Origin: Actinocatenispora rupis
Lineage (GTDB): Bacteria; Actinomycetota; Actinomycetes; Mycobacteriales; Micromonosporaceae
DNA: 64,000 nucleotides
Assembly (NCBI RefSeq): GCF_016861975.1
Contig: NZ_BOMB01000023.1
Coordinates: 248,001-312,000, forward strand
Reading direction: 5' to 3'
The notes beneath the pieces were generated by a model. It was not told where the DNA came from. It ran no database searches and saw nothing but the letters and a program-made list of their open reading frames with translations. Below, one piece after another: positions 16,634-25,353 of this stretch. The position numbers and the translations under genes were made by a program. The stretch's first letter is position 1. Each line of letters begins with the position of its first letter.

Positions 16634-17827
16634 TCACTTCGCCGGCGAGAGGCACCGGACGCGGTTGCCGTCCGCGCCGGCCAGTTCGACGACCGGCCCG
16701 TTCGGGTCGGGGCACCGTCCGCGGTCCGACACGCTCTTCGTGATCTTGTACGCCCCGGGCGAGTCGCACGACGCCGACTCCGCCTTGCCGCCGTGCTGCG
16801 TGACGCACGACCCCACCGGGTACGCGTCGCCGCCGCGGCCGTTGAGTACCAGAGCGGCCACGACCGCCACCACCGCGATCACCAGGATCGCGACGACGGC
16901 GCCGATCACGATCGGCCGACGGTTCACCTTCGGCGGCGTCGGCGCCGGCTGCCCACCCCACTGCTGCCAACCGGCCCCGCCAGCCTGGGGTGTCGCGCCC
17001 GTCTGCCCACCCGGTACCGGCATCGCGCCGGTCTGCGGCATCGCGCCCGTCTGCCCACCGGGAACGTGCTGCGCGCCGGTCTGCCCACCGGGAACGTGCT
17101 GCGCGCCCGTCTGCCCACCGGGTACCGGCATCGCGCCGGTCTGCGGCATCGCGCCGGCCTGCCCACCGGACACCGGCGCGCCGGGCTGCGGCGGATGCTG
17201 TCCCGCCCCGCTCACCGGACCCGGCGGTACGACCCCGGCCGGTGAACCCGGCGGAACCTGCCCCGGAAACCCCTGCCCGGCGACGGGTTGCCCGGCACCC
17301 GGCTGCCCCGGAAGAACCTGACCCGTACCGGGCTGCCCGGTGACCGGCTGCCCCGGAAACCCTTGTCCCGCAACGGGTTGCGCCATCCCCTGCCCCGGCA
17401 CGGGCTGCCCGGCCACCGGCTGCCCCGGAACGGGTTGCTCGGACACCGGCTGGCCCGGCACAGGCTGCCCCGCGACGTTCGCCGGCCCGGCGTACCCCGG
17501 CTGCCCCGGAGCAACCGGCTGGCCAGGCGCCTGCTGACCAGGCATCGGCTGCCCGGGCGCCGGCTGACCAGGAACCGCCGGCTGACCAGGAACCGCCGGC
17601 GGGCCGGGAACCGGCGGCTGACGGGGAACAGGCGCCCCCGGGTACGGAGGCTGGGCGGGGTACCCGGGGGCCGGTGGACGGTTCGCCGCGGCGTGACCCG
17701 GTGCGGGGAGCGGGTCGGCGGTCGGCACGGTCTCGGGGGGCGGAACCGGGCCGGCCGGCGGGAACGGGCCTAGCCGCGGCGCCTTGCCGGCGCCTTCCTG
17801 CGGCTGCTCGTCGCCGTCGCGACTCAT
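16634..17827 (-). CDS. Proline/glycine/glutamine-rich membrane protein with LppU/SCO3897-like C-terminus
   Basis: 397 aa. Residues about 1-305 are low complexity: degenerate PGQPVPGQ units, then longer PGGQTGAMPQTGAM and PGGQTGAQHV units that are near-identical at DNA level. One transmembrane helix (about 311-334) is followed by an extracytoplasmic domain of ~60 aa with four Cys (VGSCVTQ, SASCDSP, GRCPDP, VRCLSP). The same layout recurs at 46151-46978 and 47096-47827, so these are paralogues; LppU/SCO3897 is the closest family I recall. GGGAGGCGTG precedes the ATG. Function unknown; the disordered part is cytoplasmic if the helix is N-in. Confidence 0.75.
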   Translation of the reverse strand: MSRDGDEQPQEGAGKAPRLGPFPPAGPVPPPETVPTADPLPAPGHAAANRPPAPGYPAQPPYPGAPVPRQPPVPGPPAVPGQPAVPGQPAPGQPMPGQQAPGQPVAPGQPGYAGPANVAGQPVPGQPVSEQPVPGQPVAGQPVPGQGMAQPVAGQGFPGQPVTGQPGTGQVLPGQPGAGQPVAGQGFPGQVPPGSPAGVVPPGPVSGAGQHPPQPGAPVSGGQAGAMPQTGAMPVPGGQTGAQHVPGGQTGAQHVPGGQTGAMPQTGAMPVPGGQTGATPQAGGAGWQQWGGQPAPTPPKVNRRPIVIGAVVAILVIAVVAVVAALVLNGRGGDAYPVGSCVTQHGGKAESASCDSPGAYKITKSVSDRGRCPDPNGPVVELAGADGNRVRCLSPAK

Positions 17828-17880
17828 CACGCCTCCCTCACCGGACAACGGATCCGGGTCCACACGCTACCCGGACAGGG

Positions 17881-17919
17881 CGCTGCCCGGTCGATCGCGG
17901 GAGGACCGACCGGGCAGCG
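17881..17919 (-). terminator. Hairpin terminator of the 45-codon gene
   Basis: CGCTGCCCGGTCG (17881-17893) pairs with CGACCGGGCAGCG (17907-17919) across 13 nt, immediately downstream of the leftward small gene. Confidence 0.75.
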
Positions 17920-17939
17920 GGTGGGAGTGAGTTGAGGTC

Positions 17940-18077
17940 TCAGTAATCGCGGTTGGCGATGGTGAGGAGCTCGTCCCGCATCGCCTGGGAGGGGCAGCGC
18001 TCCAGCGCGCGGTTGATCGCGCGGGCCCGCCGGTGCGCGGTGCGCCGCTGCCGGTACTTCTCGACCAGGGTGTTCAT
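17940..18077 (-). CDS. Conserved small basic protein, 45 aa
   Basis: 45 aa: MNTLVEKYRQRRTAHRRARA, then INRALERCPSQAMRDELLTI and a short end. It is one long amphipathic, Arg-rich helix with the SQAMRDELL motif that I recall in tiny actinobacterial proteins of unknown role. GAGGCGG sits close to the ATG. It has its own terminator, so it is an independent unit. RNA or ribosome binding is only a guess from the charge. Confidence 0.65.
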   Translation of the reverse strand: MNTLVEKYRQRRTAHRRARAINRALERCPSQAMRDELLTIANRDY

Positions 18078-18240
18078 GTCCGCCTCACGTCTGCTGGCTC
18101 GTCGTCGTGTGACTCCATTAGACCTCGACTGACCGTTTCGATGCCAACGAATCGTCGGTGAGGTCGCTAACATGCCTTCGATCATTCAGTACGACAAGGG
18201 AAAGCGCCGTTGTGTCCACGGTCACCGTGGGAAAACGTAA

Positions 18241-18273
18241 CGGCCGCGACCCCCTGAGCGGGGGCCGCGGCCG
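18241..18273 (-). terminator. Terminator after the keto-acid dehydrogenase operon
   Basis: CGGCCGCG and CCCCC (18241-18254) pair with GGGGG and CGCGGCCG (18260-18273) with one mismatch and a 5-nt loop, 23 nt beyond the E2 stop. Confidence 0.75.
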
Positions 18274-18295
18274 TCGGATGCGGTACAGCGGTGGG

Positions 18296-19690
18296 TCAGT
18301 CCCAGGCGAGCAGCGTCGCCTCCGGGTCGGTGAGGAACCGGCCGATGTCGGCGAGGAACCGGGAACCCAGCTCACCGTCGACGATCCGGTGGTCGAACGA
18401 CAGCCCGAGCGTCGTCACGTGCCGCGGCTTGACCTTGCCCTTGTGTACCCAGGGCTGCTGCCGGATCGCCCCGAACGCCAGGATCGCGGCCTCACCCGGC
18501 GGCAGGATCGGCGTACCGGTGTCGACGCCGAACACGCCGACGTTGGTGATGGTGAACGTGCCGCCCTGCATCGCCGCCGGCGCCGTACGGCCCGACTTGG
18601 CCGTCTCGACCAGGTCGGTCATCGCGTCCGCCAGCTCCCGCATGGACAGCCGGCCGGCGTCGGCGATGTTCGGCACGATCAGGCCGCGGTCGGTGGCCGC
18701 CGCGATCCCGAGGTTCACGTACTCCTTGACGACGATCTCGCCGCGCTCGGCGTCCCAGGTCGAGTTGACCATCGGGTGCCGGCGGACGGCGAGCAGCACC
18801 GCCTTGGCCACCAGCAGCAGCGGCGACACCCGCACGTCCCGCCAGTCGCGCATGGCCCGCAACCGCTCGACCGCCTTCACGGTACGGGTCGCGTCGACGG
18901 TCAGGAACTCCGTCACGTGCGGTGCGGTGAACGCGCTGGCCACCATGTTCTCGGCGGTCAGCTTGCGTACGCCCTTGATCGGGACGCGCTGCTCGCGGTC
19001 CGGCCCGAAGCTCGGCCGTACCGCCGGGGCGGCCGCCGGTGTTGCCGTGGCCGCGGCGTGTGCGGCGGTCACGTCGTCCCGGCTGATCGTGCCGTTCGGC
19101 CCGGTCGGCGCGACCGTACGCAGGTCGACGCCGAGGTCCTTGGCCAGCTTGCGTACCGGCGGCTTGGCGAGCACCGGGCCGGCGTGCGCCGGTACGGGCG
19201 GCGCAACGGGTGCCGGCGGCGTGACGGCCGCGGGCGGCGTGGCCGGTACGGTCGGCGCGACCGGCGCGGACACCGGCGCCCCGTTCGCCGTACGACGGGG
19301 GCGACGCTTGCCGCCCGACGCCTTCGGCCCGTACCCGACGAGCACAGCGGTACGCCCGTCGGCGGACTCCTCGCCGATCAGCGGCCCGGTCGTCGGCGCG
19401 GCCGGTGCCTCGGCGGGAGCCGCCTCCGACAGCGGACCCGCACCCGGGTCGGTGTCGAAGGACATGATCGGGGCGCCGACGTCGACCGTCGCGCCCTCCC
19501 CGTGGAACAGCTCCACGATGACGCCGGAGTACGGGGACGGGATCTCCACGGCCGCCTTGGCCGTCTCGACCTCGACGATCGGCTGGTTGAGCGACACCGT
19601 GTCACCCGGCGCCACGAACCACTTCAGGATCTCGCCCTCGGTGAGCCCCTCGCCGAGGTCGGGCAGGGGGAACTGCTTGACGCGCGACAT
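18296..19690 (-). CDS. bkdC: Alpha-keto acid dehydrogenase E2 (dihydrolipoyl acyltransferase)
   Basis: 464 aa. One lipoyl domain (about 1-80; VEVETAKAAVEI with the lipoylated Lys), an Ala/Pro linker, a peripheral subunit-binding domain (about 181-210; RKLAKDLGVDLRTVAPTGPNGTI), a second Ala-rich linker and the catalytic domain (about 230-464) ending with LSFDHRIVDGELGSRFL, which holds the catalytic His and Asp. It passes acyl groups from E1 to CoA. The start is 9 nt after the E1beta stop. Branched-chain keto acid is favoured over pyruvate from the separate alpha/beta E1 and gene order in actinomycetes, but substrate is not decided by sequence. No E3 gene is present here. Confidence 0.88.
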   Translation of the reverse strand: MSRVKQFPLPDLGEGLTEGEILKWFVAPGDTVSLNQPIVEVETAKAAVEIPSPYSGVIVELFHGEGATVDVGAPIMSFDTDPGAGPLSEAAPAEAPAAPTTGPLIGEESADGRTAVLVGYGPKASGGKRRPRRTANGAPVSAPVAPTVPATPPAAVTPPAPVAPPVPAHAGPVLAKPPVRKLAKDLGVDLRTVAPTGPNGTISRDDVTAAHAAATATPAAAPAVRPSFGPDREQRVPIKGVRKLTAENMVASAFTAPHVTEFLTVDATRTVKAVERLRAMRDWRDVRVSPLLLVAKAVLLAVRRHPMVNSTWDAERGEIVVKEYVNLGIAAATDRGLIVPNIADAGRLSMRELADAMTDLVETAKSGRTAPAAMQGGTFTITNVGVFGVDTGTPILPPGEAAILAFGAIRQQPWVHKGKVKPRHVTTLGLSFDHRIVDGELGSRFLADIGRFLTDPEATLLAWD

Positions 19691-19699
19691 CCGCGGCTC

Positions 19700-20713
19700 C
19701 TAGTAGGCGAAGGTGCGGTCGACGGCGTCGAGCACCCGGTCCAGGTCGGGCAGGAAGTGCTCCTCCAGCTTCGACGCCGGGTACGGCGTGTTGAAGCCGC
19801 CGACCCGCTGCACCGGTGCCTCCAGCGAGTAGAAGCACTCGCTGGTGACACGCGCGGCGATCTCCGCGGACGGGCCCAGGTTCGTCGGCGCCTCGTGCAC
19901 CACGACGAGCCGCCCGGTACGCCGGACCGACTCGTACACGGGGTCGAGGTCGAGCGGGGACAGCGAGCGCAGGTCGACGAGTTCGAGCGAGCGGCCGTCC
20001 TCGGCTGCGGCGTCCGCGGACTCGCGCAGAACCCGGATCGTCGGCCCGTACCCCACGACCGTGCAGTCGGTGCCGGCCCGGAACACCCGGGACGCGAACA
20101 GCGGCTCGGCGGAGGCGACCGGCGCGTCCAGGTCCACCTCGCCCTTCTCGTAGTAGCGCGCCTTCGGCTCCAGGAACACGACCGGGTCGTCGCACCGCAC
20201 CGCCTGCTGGACCATGAAGTACGCGTCGCGCGGGGTGGCGGGCGTGACGACCTTCAGCCCGGCGGTGTGCGCGTAGTACGTCTCGGGGGACTCGGAGTGG
20301 TGCTCGACCGAGCCGATGCCCCCGCCGTACGGGATGCGGATGACGACGGGCAGCGTGATCCGGCCGCGGGACCGGTAGTGCATCTTCGCCAACTGGTTCG
20401 TGACCTGGTCGAACGCCGGGTACGAGAACCCGTCGAACTGCATCTCGCAGACCGGCCGGTACCCGCGCATGGCCAGACCGATCGCGGTACCGACGATGCC
20501 GGACTCGGCGAGCGGCGAGTCGAGCACCCGGTCCTCGCCGAAGTCCTTCTGGAGGCCGTCGGTGATCCGGAAGACGCCGCCGAGCCGGCCCACGTCCTCG
20601 CCCATCAGCAGGACCTTCGGGTCGTCCTCCAGCGCGCGGCGCAGCCCCAGGTTGAGCGCCTTGCCGATGGTGAGCTGCTGCGCCCCGGTCAGCGGAATCT
20701 GCTGCTTCGCCAT
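19700..20713 (-). CDS. bkdB: Alpha-keto acid dehydrogenase E1 beta subunit
   Basis: 337 aa. Transketolase-type pyrimidine-binding domain (about 12-190; LMGEDVGRLGGVFRITDGL, DSPLAESGIVGTAIGLAMRG) plus C-terminal transketolase domain (about 205-330; VVHEAPTNLGPSAEIAARV). With E1alpha it makes the thiamine-diphosphate decarboxylase of the complex. The ATG overlaps the E1alpha stop as TGATG, so the two subunits are translationally coupled and made in equal amounts. Confidence 0.92.
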   Translation of the reverse strand: MAKQQIPLTGAQQLTIGKALNLGLRRALEDDPKVLLMGEDVGRLGGVFRITDGLQKDFGEDRVLDSPLAESGIVGTAIGLAMRGYRPVCEMQFDGFSYPAFDQVTNQLAKMHYRSRGRITLPVVIRIPYGGGIGSVEHHSESPETYYAHTAGLKVVTPATPRDAYFMVQQAVRCDDPVVFLEPKARYYEKGEVDLDAPVASAEPLFASRVFRAGTDCTVVGYGPTIRVLRESADAAAEDGRSLELVDLRSLSPLDLDPVYESVRRTGRLVVVHEAPTNLGPSAEIAARVTSECFYSLEAPVQRVGGFNTPYPASKLEEHFLPDLDRVLDAVDRTFAY

Positions 20714-21894
20714 CAGTGACCCTCCCCCGCGAAACTGGCCTGGTAGTCCCGGAACCAGGCCCGCTCGGCGTCCTGCAGCGGCGAGCCCTCCGCGTACACG
20801 TGCTCGAACAGCATCTCGGGCGTCGGGTCCGGCATGTCGATGACGTACTCCCGGAGCCGGCCGGTGATGCGGTCGGCGTCCGCGTCGACGGCGGCGAAGA
20901 AGGCGTCGTCGGCGATCTTCTGCTTCTCCAGGAACGTGCGCACCCGGGCGATCGGGTCGCGCTGCTTCCACGTCTCGACCTCGCTGCCGTTCCGGTAGCG
21001 CGTCGGGTCGTCGGTCGTCGTGTGCGGCCCCATCCGGTACGTGTACGCCTCGACCAGCGTCGGTCCCTGGCCGTGCCGCGCCGCGTCCAGCGCGTGCCGC
21101 GTCACCGCGTAGCAGGCCAGTACGTCGTTGCCGTCCACGCGTACGCCGGGGAAGCCGTAGCCCGCGGCCCGCTGGTAGATCGGCGTCCGCGTCTGCCGCT
21201 CCACCGGCTCCGAGATCGCGTACTGGTTGTTCTGGCAGAACAGCACGACCGGCGCGTGGTACACCCCGGCGAACACGCACGCCTCGTGCACGTCGCCCTG
21301 GCTCGACGCGCCGTCACCGAAGTACGCGATGACCGCCTCTCCGTCGTCGGTGCCGACCTTCCCGTCGTACCCGATGCCCATCGCGTAGCCGACGGCGTGC
21401 AGCGTCTGCGCGCCGATGACCAGCGTGTACAGGTTGAAGTTGTGCTCGCTGGGATCCCAGTCGCCGTGGTCGGCGCCGCGGAACAGCCCGTGCGGCGCGG
21501 TCGGGTCGACGCCACGGCACCACAGCACCCCGTGCTCCCGGTACGTCGGGAACGCCATGTCCTGCTTGCGCAGCGCGCGGCCGGAACCGATCTGGGCGGC
21601 CTCCTGGCCTTCCAGGCTGGCCCAGATGGCCAGGTGACCCTGCCGTTGCAGCGCCGTCGACTCCAGGTCGAGTCGCCGCACGATCACCAGGTCGCGGTAG
21701 AGCCCCCGGTACTCCTCGTCGGTGAAGTCGACGGAGTAGTCCGGATGGTCCACACGCTCGCCGTCGGGGCTGAGCAGTTGCACGAACTCGGGGTCCGGCG
21801 TGGGCCCCTGGAGGGCCACCTCGTCGTCCCGCTTCGACGCCCGGCGCGTGCGCCCGGTGCCGGAGCGGGGCCTCGTCGAGGGTTTGTCACCCAT
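20713..21894 (-). CDS. bkdA: Alpha-keto acid dehydrogenase E1 alpha subunit
   Basis: 393 aa. The thiamine-diphosphate motif runs from FGDGASSQGDVHEA to NNQYAIS, the usual ~27-residue spacing. RHLD-type N-terminal segment (RRLDLESTALQRQGHLAIW), a SLEGQEAAQIGSGRAL helix and the MGPHTTTDDPTRYR phosphorylation-loop region are also present. About 60 variable, basic N-terminal residues precede the domain. It is the first gene of the E1alpha-E1beta-E2 operon; GGAGAGGGA lies ~10 nt before the ATG. Confidence 0.92.
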   Translation of the reverse strand: MGDKPSTRPRSGTGRTRRASKRDDEVALQGPTPDPEFVQLLSPDGERVDHPDYSVDFTDEEYRGLYRDLVIVRRLDLESTALQRQGHLAIWASLEGQEAAQIGSGRALRKQDMAFPTYREHGVLWCRGVDPTAPHGLFRGADHGDWDPSEHNFNLYTLVIGAQTLHAVGYAMGIGYDGKVGTDDGEAVIAYFGDGASSQGDVHEACVFAGVYHAPVVLFCQNNQYAISEPVERQTRTPIYQRAAGYGFPGVRVDGNDVLACYAVTRHALDAARHGQGPTLVEAYTYRMGPHTTTDDPTRYRNGSEVETWKQRDPIARVRTFLEKQKIADDAFFAAVDADADRITGRLREYVIDMPDPTPEMLFEHVYAEGSPLQDAERAWFRDYQASFAGEGH

Positions 21895-22520
21895 GTTCGA
21901 TCCCTCTCCCTCCGCTGTGCCGCCAGTGCGGGGTCACCGCACGTGCGACGTGTCCGTAGTGCCGCGCGGACCCCGGTTGGGGGTACGCCCGGCGGGAGCG
22001 TCGGCGCAGAGGGCCGGATCGCGGGTGTGCCGCGACGGTCGGCCCCGTTGCCGATTGCCTTCCAGCATGGCAGAAGCCGTGACCGTGGCCACAGCCTGTC
22101 GGCCATGGTAAGCGGTCGAACGGCCGCTGCCGGCTCGGTGGCCGTCCAGGGGTCCGGGGAGAACCTACGCGACCGTAACCTTCTTTACCAGCGTTCAGGT
22201 GGCGGCCTGGGGTCGGCGCGTGTCGATCGCCATGCTTGCCGGCGCTGTCCGGCCGTGGCAGCCTCCTCCATCTAGGCAACTGTGTGTATACAACGTCGAC
22301 ACAAAGTGCAACAATGACCAGGTAGGGCGGCATGTACTCCACCGCCTGACACGACCAGACCAAGCCGACACACCATCGGTACGGCCGCGTCGCGTGCGTA
22401 CCGAGCATGTCGACGCGGGCGGGCCGAGCCGATCGACCACGCGACAAACCGGGCGCCGCAGCTCGGCCGCCCGCAACCCGGGCCGGCCGGACCGCGGCGC
22501 CGACGCGAAGGGAGACGCCG
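21895..22520. other. Long divergent intergenic region with AT-richer promoter-like core
   Basis: About 625 bp between the leftward dehydrogenase operon and the rightward Pro-rich gene. At 22281-22314 the sequence turns AT-rich. On the minus strand it gives TTGTTG (22314-22309), an 18-bp spacer and TATACA (22290-22285), a plausible operon promoter ~390 nt upstream of E1alpha. Near 22160-22180 there are direct CCTACG/CCGTAACC-like half sites. No ORF in this stretch has convincing codon bias. Confidence 0.45.
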
Positions 22521-23885
22521 ATGGCGCGGGTGACGGTCACCACGTCCGGAGCGTACGGGCGCGCGAGCCGGCGTTCCGGGGCTCCCGCGGACGTGACATC
22601 GGGGGCTACTCTCACCGGCGTGCCTGAGCCGAACGAGGCGCCGCGGTTACGCCGCGCCACCGGATTCGGGCCCGCCGCCGACTCGCGGCTTCCCCTTATG
22701 TCGGACTTGATCGCCCTGGTCCGTACCGCCCGCGTCCGGCTCACGGTCCAGCGCGGATCCGACCGGGTCGACGGCCGGCGCATCACGCTCGTCCTGGCCA
22801 GCCTCGCCGTCCTCACCGTGGCCGCGTCCACCGTCCTGATGGCCGCCGGTACGGACCGGCTGCGCAGCGCGCCGCTCGCCAGCACCACACCGTTCCTGAA
22901 CCGTCCCGGTGCCGGACGGGTCGTCGTACCCGACGGGGCACGGGACGGCACACCACACGGCGCCGGCGGCGCGGCCCGTCGTACGGCGCGGAAGGACCGG
23001 CCCACCGTCGTACCGCCGGTCGGGCCGCCCGTCGGGCCCGCCGCCCGTCCCGCGGTCCGGCCCGTCGGACTGCCCCGGACGCCGGAGGTCGCGCACCGCG
23101 TGCCACCGCGTACCGTGCCCGTCCCGCCGGCCGGATGGCGTTTTCCGGCACCGTCCGTCCCGGTCCCGCCGCCCGCCGGCCCGCGCCCACCCGAATCCGC
23201 CGGTACGCCCGGCACCGCGCTCCCGGTCCCGCTGCCGGACGCACCCGCGTACCGGCTGCCGGTCGTGATCCCGGCCCCCGCCGGACTGCCGGACTGGTCC
23301 GACTTCCTCCACACCCCGGTGCCGGGGCCCGGGACCGGCGCGTCGTGCGGGCTTCCGCCGGACCCGACCCCGCCCGCGTACGGGAGCGCGCCGGTCACCA
23401 CGGCGCCTTCGTACGGGAGCGCGCCGGTCACCAGGCCCCGCGTACGCCCCGCCGAGCGGGGTGAGCGCCCCGTGGAGGCGATCCCGCCCGTGGCGCGTGA
23501 CCGTTCCCTGGCGCCGACTGCGGGCGAGAGCCGTTCCATCACGGTGCCCGTGGGCGAGGGCCGTTCCGTGACGGTGCCTGGGGCCGAGAGCCGTTCTGTC
23601 GGGGTGTCGGTGGCGGACAGGCGTGCGGCCGCGCGGTCCGCGGCCAACGTCCGTACCGCGACGCGGCCCGCGGCCGAGTCCCCGTCGGCGGCCGGCAGTC
23701 GTTCCGCGGAGGCGGCGGGTCGTTCCGGGGCGCCGGGCGCGGTCCAGGTGCGTACTCACGGGCGGGGGCGTGCGGAGGCGGGGCGGAACGGTGCGCACGC
23801 CGCAGTACCGGCCGCGCGGTCGGGCGGGGCGTCCGCTGCGGGGCGCGCCACGGCCCGCGGCCCGCGCCACCTCGTACGCCACTGA
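22521..23885 (+). CDS. Proline-rich single-pass membrane protein, unknown function
   Basis: 454 aa, not recognised. A basic N-terminal region of ~90 aa precedes one transmembrane helix (about 95-117; ITLVLASLAVLTVAASTVLM). A long extracytoplasmic part is rich in Pro/Val/Arg (VPPVGPPVGPAARPAVRPVG), followed by short repeats (AYGSAPVT twice; RSITVPVGEGRSVTVPGAES) and an Ala/Arg-rich tail. ATG 22521 has GAAGGGAGA 6 nt upstream; an in-frame GTG at 22620 preceded by TACTCT is an alternative leaderless start. Both strands are open here; the hydrophobic helix and ribosome-binding site favour this frame. Confidence 0.5.
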   Translation: MARVTVTTSGAYGRASRRSGAPADVTSGATLTGVPEPNEAPRLRRATGFGPAADSRLPLMSDLIALVRTARVRLTVQRGSDRVDGRRITLVLASLAVLTVAASTVLMAAGTDRLRSAPLASTTPFLNRPGAGRVVVPDGARDGTPHGAGGAARRTARKDRPTVVPPVGPPVGPAARPAVRPVGLPRTPEVAHRVPPRTVPVPPAGWRFPAPSVPVPPPAGPRPPESAGTPGTALPVPLPDAPAYRLPVVIPAPAGLPDWSDFLHTPVPGPGTGASCGLPPDPTPPAYGSAPVTTAPSYGSAPVTRPRVRPAERGERPVEAIPPVARDRSLAPTAGESRSITVPVGEGRSVTVPGAESRSVGVSVADRRAAARSAANVRTATRPAAESPSAAGSRSAEAAGRSGAPGAVQVRTHGRGRAEAGRNGAHAAVPAARSGGASAAGRATARGPRHLVRH

Positions 23886-24035
23886 CCGCGCCACCTTGCG
23901 CGCCTGACCGCACCATCTCGTGCGCCGCTGACCGAGCCACCACCCCGTACGCCACCGGGTCCGTGCATCGCGCGGGCGCTGGCCACGGTCCGGATCTTTG
24001 GCCGCGGCACCGCGCCTGGCGAGTACGCGGTGCTG

Positions 24036-25298
24036 TCAGGGGCGCATGCGGGCGTCGAGCCAGGCGCGTACGGCGGTGTCGTCGGTGGGGTCGACGCCGT
24101 CGGCGATCATGGCGCGGGCGACCTGGGCGGCGGTGACGTGCTCGGTGTCCGCGCCGACCATCGACTCGGCGAACGCCGGGATGTGCTCGCTGACCGCGTC
24201 CTGCGTCGCCCGTACGGCGTGGTCGGGGAGGCCGGAGCGGCGCCCGGCGTACGTGACGAAGGCGATGAGGACGGTCGGCAGCCAGCGGGTGCAGTCCTCG
24301 TCGATGACCGCGGACCGGGGCGCCCAGTCGAGCAGGAACAGTTCGACCGCGATGGGGCTCCAGCGCAGCGGGTCGTTGCGGTGCTCGGCCAGGGAGTACT
24401 CGACGATCAGGCGGGCGCACGCCTCGACGACGGCGCGCGGCGCATCCTCCAGCTCGCCCTCGGGCGAGGCGAGGAAGTCCTCGACGATGCCGGCGAGGTC
24501 GGAGGCGTCCGGGGTGGGCGTGCCGTCGAACGCGGGCAGTACGGCGAGGCGGGCGAGCACCGCGCAGCGTTCCTCGGCGAGGCCCTGCGCCTCGGGCAGT
24601 GTCGGCAGCCGGTCGGTGGCGGCGAACAGCTCGGCGACGCGCAGCCCGACGGTGGCGGCGTCGACCTCGGCGAGCAGCAGGTCCTCGTCCTCGGCGGCGC
24701 TCTTCCGGCAGTCCGCGAGGATGCCGTCGGGGTGCAGCGACGCCCAGCAGTCCTTCACGATGCCGAGGTTGAAGTCGACCAGTACGCAGACGGCGTGCGG
24801 CGGTCCGCCGAGCGTGCCGTCCGCGTACTCGAAGGCGAGGATGTATTCGGTCTGGTCGCCGTACACGTCGCTCATCGCCCAGGCGCTGGTGCACGTGACG
24901 GCCCCGGCCGCGGCGGCCCAGGCCGGGCCCTTGCGGCCGGCGAGCAGCTCGGCGGCCCGTTCCCGGGCGTCGGGCGGCGCGACCGCGGCGAGGCCGGCGA
25001 GCAGCGCGCCGGACAGCGTGTCGTCCCGGCCGGCCAGCTCGGCGAGCAGGTCGTCGCAGAAGCGGGCCACGGCGCCGGCACGGTCCTCGTCGGCCGCCGC
25101 GTACGCCCCGCCGAGCAGGGCGGACACCGCCAGTTCCGCGTCGTACGCGGTGTCGAGATCGGCGATCGGGGCACAGGCAGCGAGGATCGGGGCGAAGAAG
25201 TCGGAACGGGGCTCCCGCCGCGTCGGCCGGGCGCGTCGCGCGCCGGGCTGGCCGGGCCGGGTGTTGCCGCCGCCGGGTCGTCCTCGTGAGGCTGACAT
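24036..25298 (-). CDS. Conserved hypothetical protein, 420 aa
   Basis: A basic N-terminal tail (about 1-30) is followed by an all-helical alpha/beta protein with acidic composition. Notable segments are DQTEYILAFEYADGTLGGPPHAVCVLVDFNLGIVKDCW, LPTLPEAQGLAEERCAVLARL and HVTAAQVARAMIADGVDPTDDTAVRAWLDARM at the end. No catalytic signature is evident and I cannot name a family. TACGCT lies 6 nt before the ATG with no Shine-Dalgarno. It lies downstream of the dynamin operon on the same strand, separated by ~55 nt containing a palindrome, so it is probably its own unit. Confidence 0.75.
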   Translation of the reverse strand: MSASRGRPGGGNTRPGQPGARRARPTRREPRSDFFAPILAACAPIADLDTAYDAELAVSALLGGAYAAADEDRAGAVARFCDDLLAELAGRDDTLSGALLAGLAAVAPPDARERAAELLAGRKGPAWAAAAGAVTCTSAWAMSDVYGDQTEYILAFEYADGTLGGPPHAVCVLVDFNLGIVKDCWASLHPDGILADCRKSAAEDEDLLLAEVDAATVGLRVAELFAATDRLPTLPEAQGLAEERCAVLARLAVLPAFDGTPTPDASDLAGIVEDFLASPEGELEDAPRAVVEACARLIVEYSLAEHRNDPLRWSPIAVELFLLDWAPRSAVIDEDCTRWLPTVLIAFVTYAGRRSGLPDHAVRATQDAVSEHIPAFAESMVGADTEHVTAAQVARAMIADGVDPTDDTAVRAWLDARMRP

Positions 25299-25320
25299 CA
25301 CCAAAGCGTACGCGGGGCCG

Positions 25321-25335
25321 GGTCACCGGGTGACC
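25321..25335. promoter_or_regulatory. Palindrome GGTCACCGGGTGACC
   Basis: Perfect 7+1+7 inverted repeat, in the -20 to -35 area of the leftward 420-aa gene and 19 nt beyond the end of the dynamin operon. It could be an operator or a small terminator stem. Confidence 0.35.
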
Positions 25336-25353
25336 GGCGGCCCGGCCAACCGG

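Noticed and set aside
16990-17640. CRISPR-like regular repeats
   Set aside because: The repeats are in-frame Pro/Gly/Gln codons of a low-complexity protein; spacers are not unique and no cas genes are present.
9000-24000. Many long ORFs on the opposite strand or other frames (for example within the pxp operon and the E1/E2 genes)
   Set aside because: High G+C makes all frames open; these lack ribosome-binding sites, have Arg/Pro/Ala-skewed translations and overlap clearly identified genes.
22521-25335. Secondary-metabolite or defence island
   Set aside because: Genes here are a low-complexity membrane protein and a conserved hypothetical; no synthase, nuclease or toxin motif is visible.
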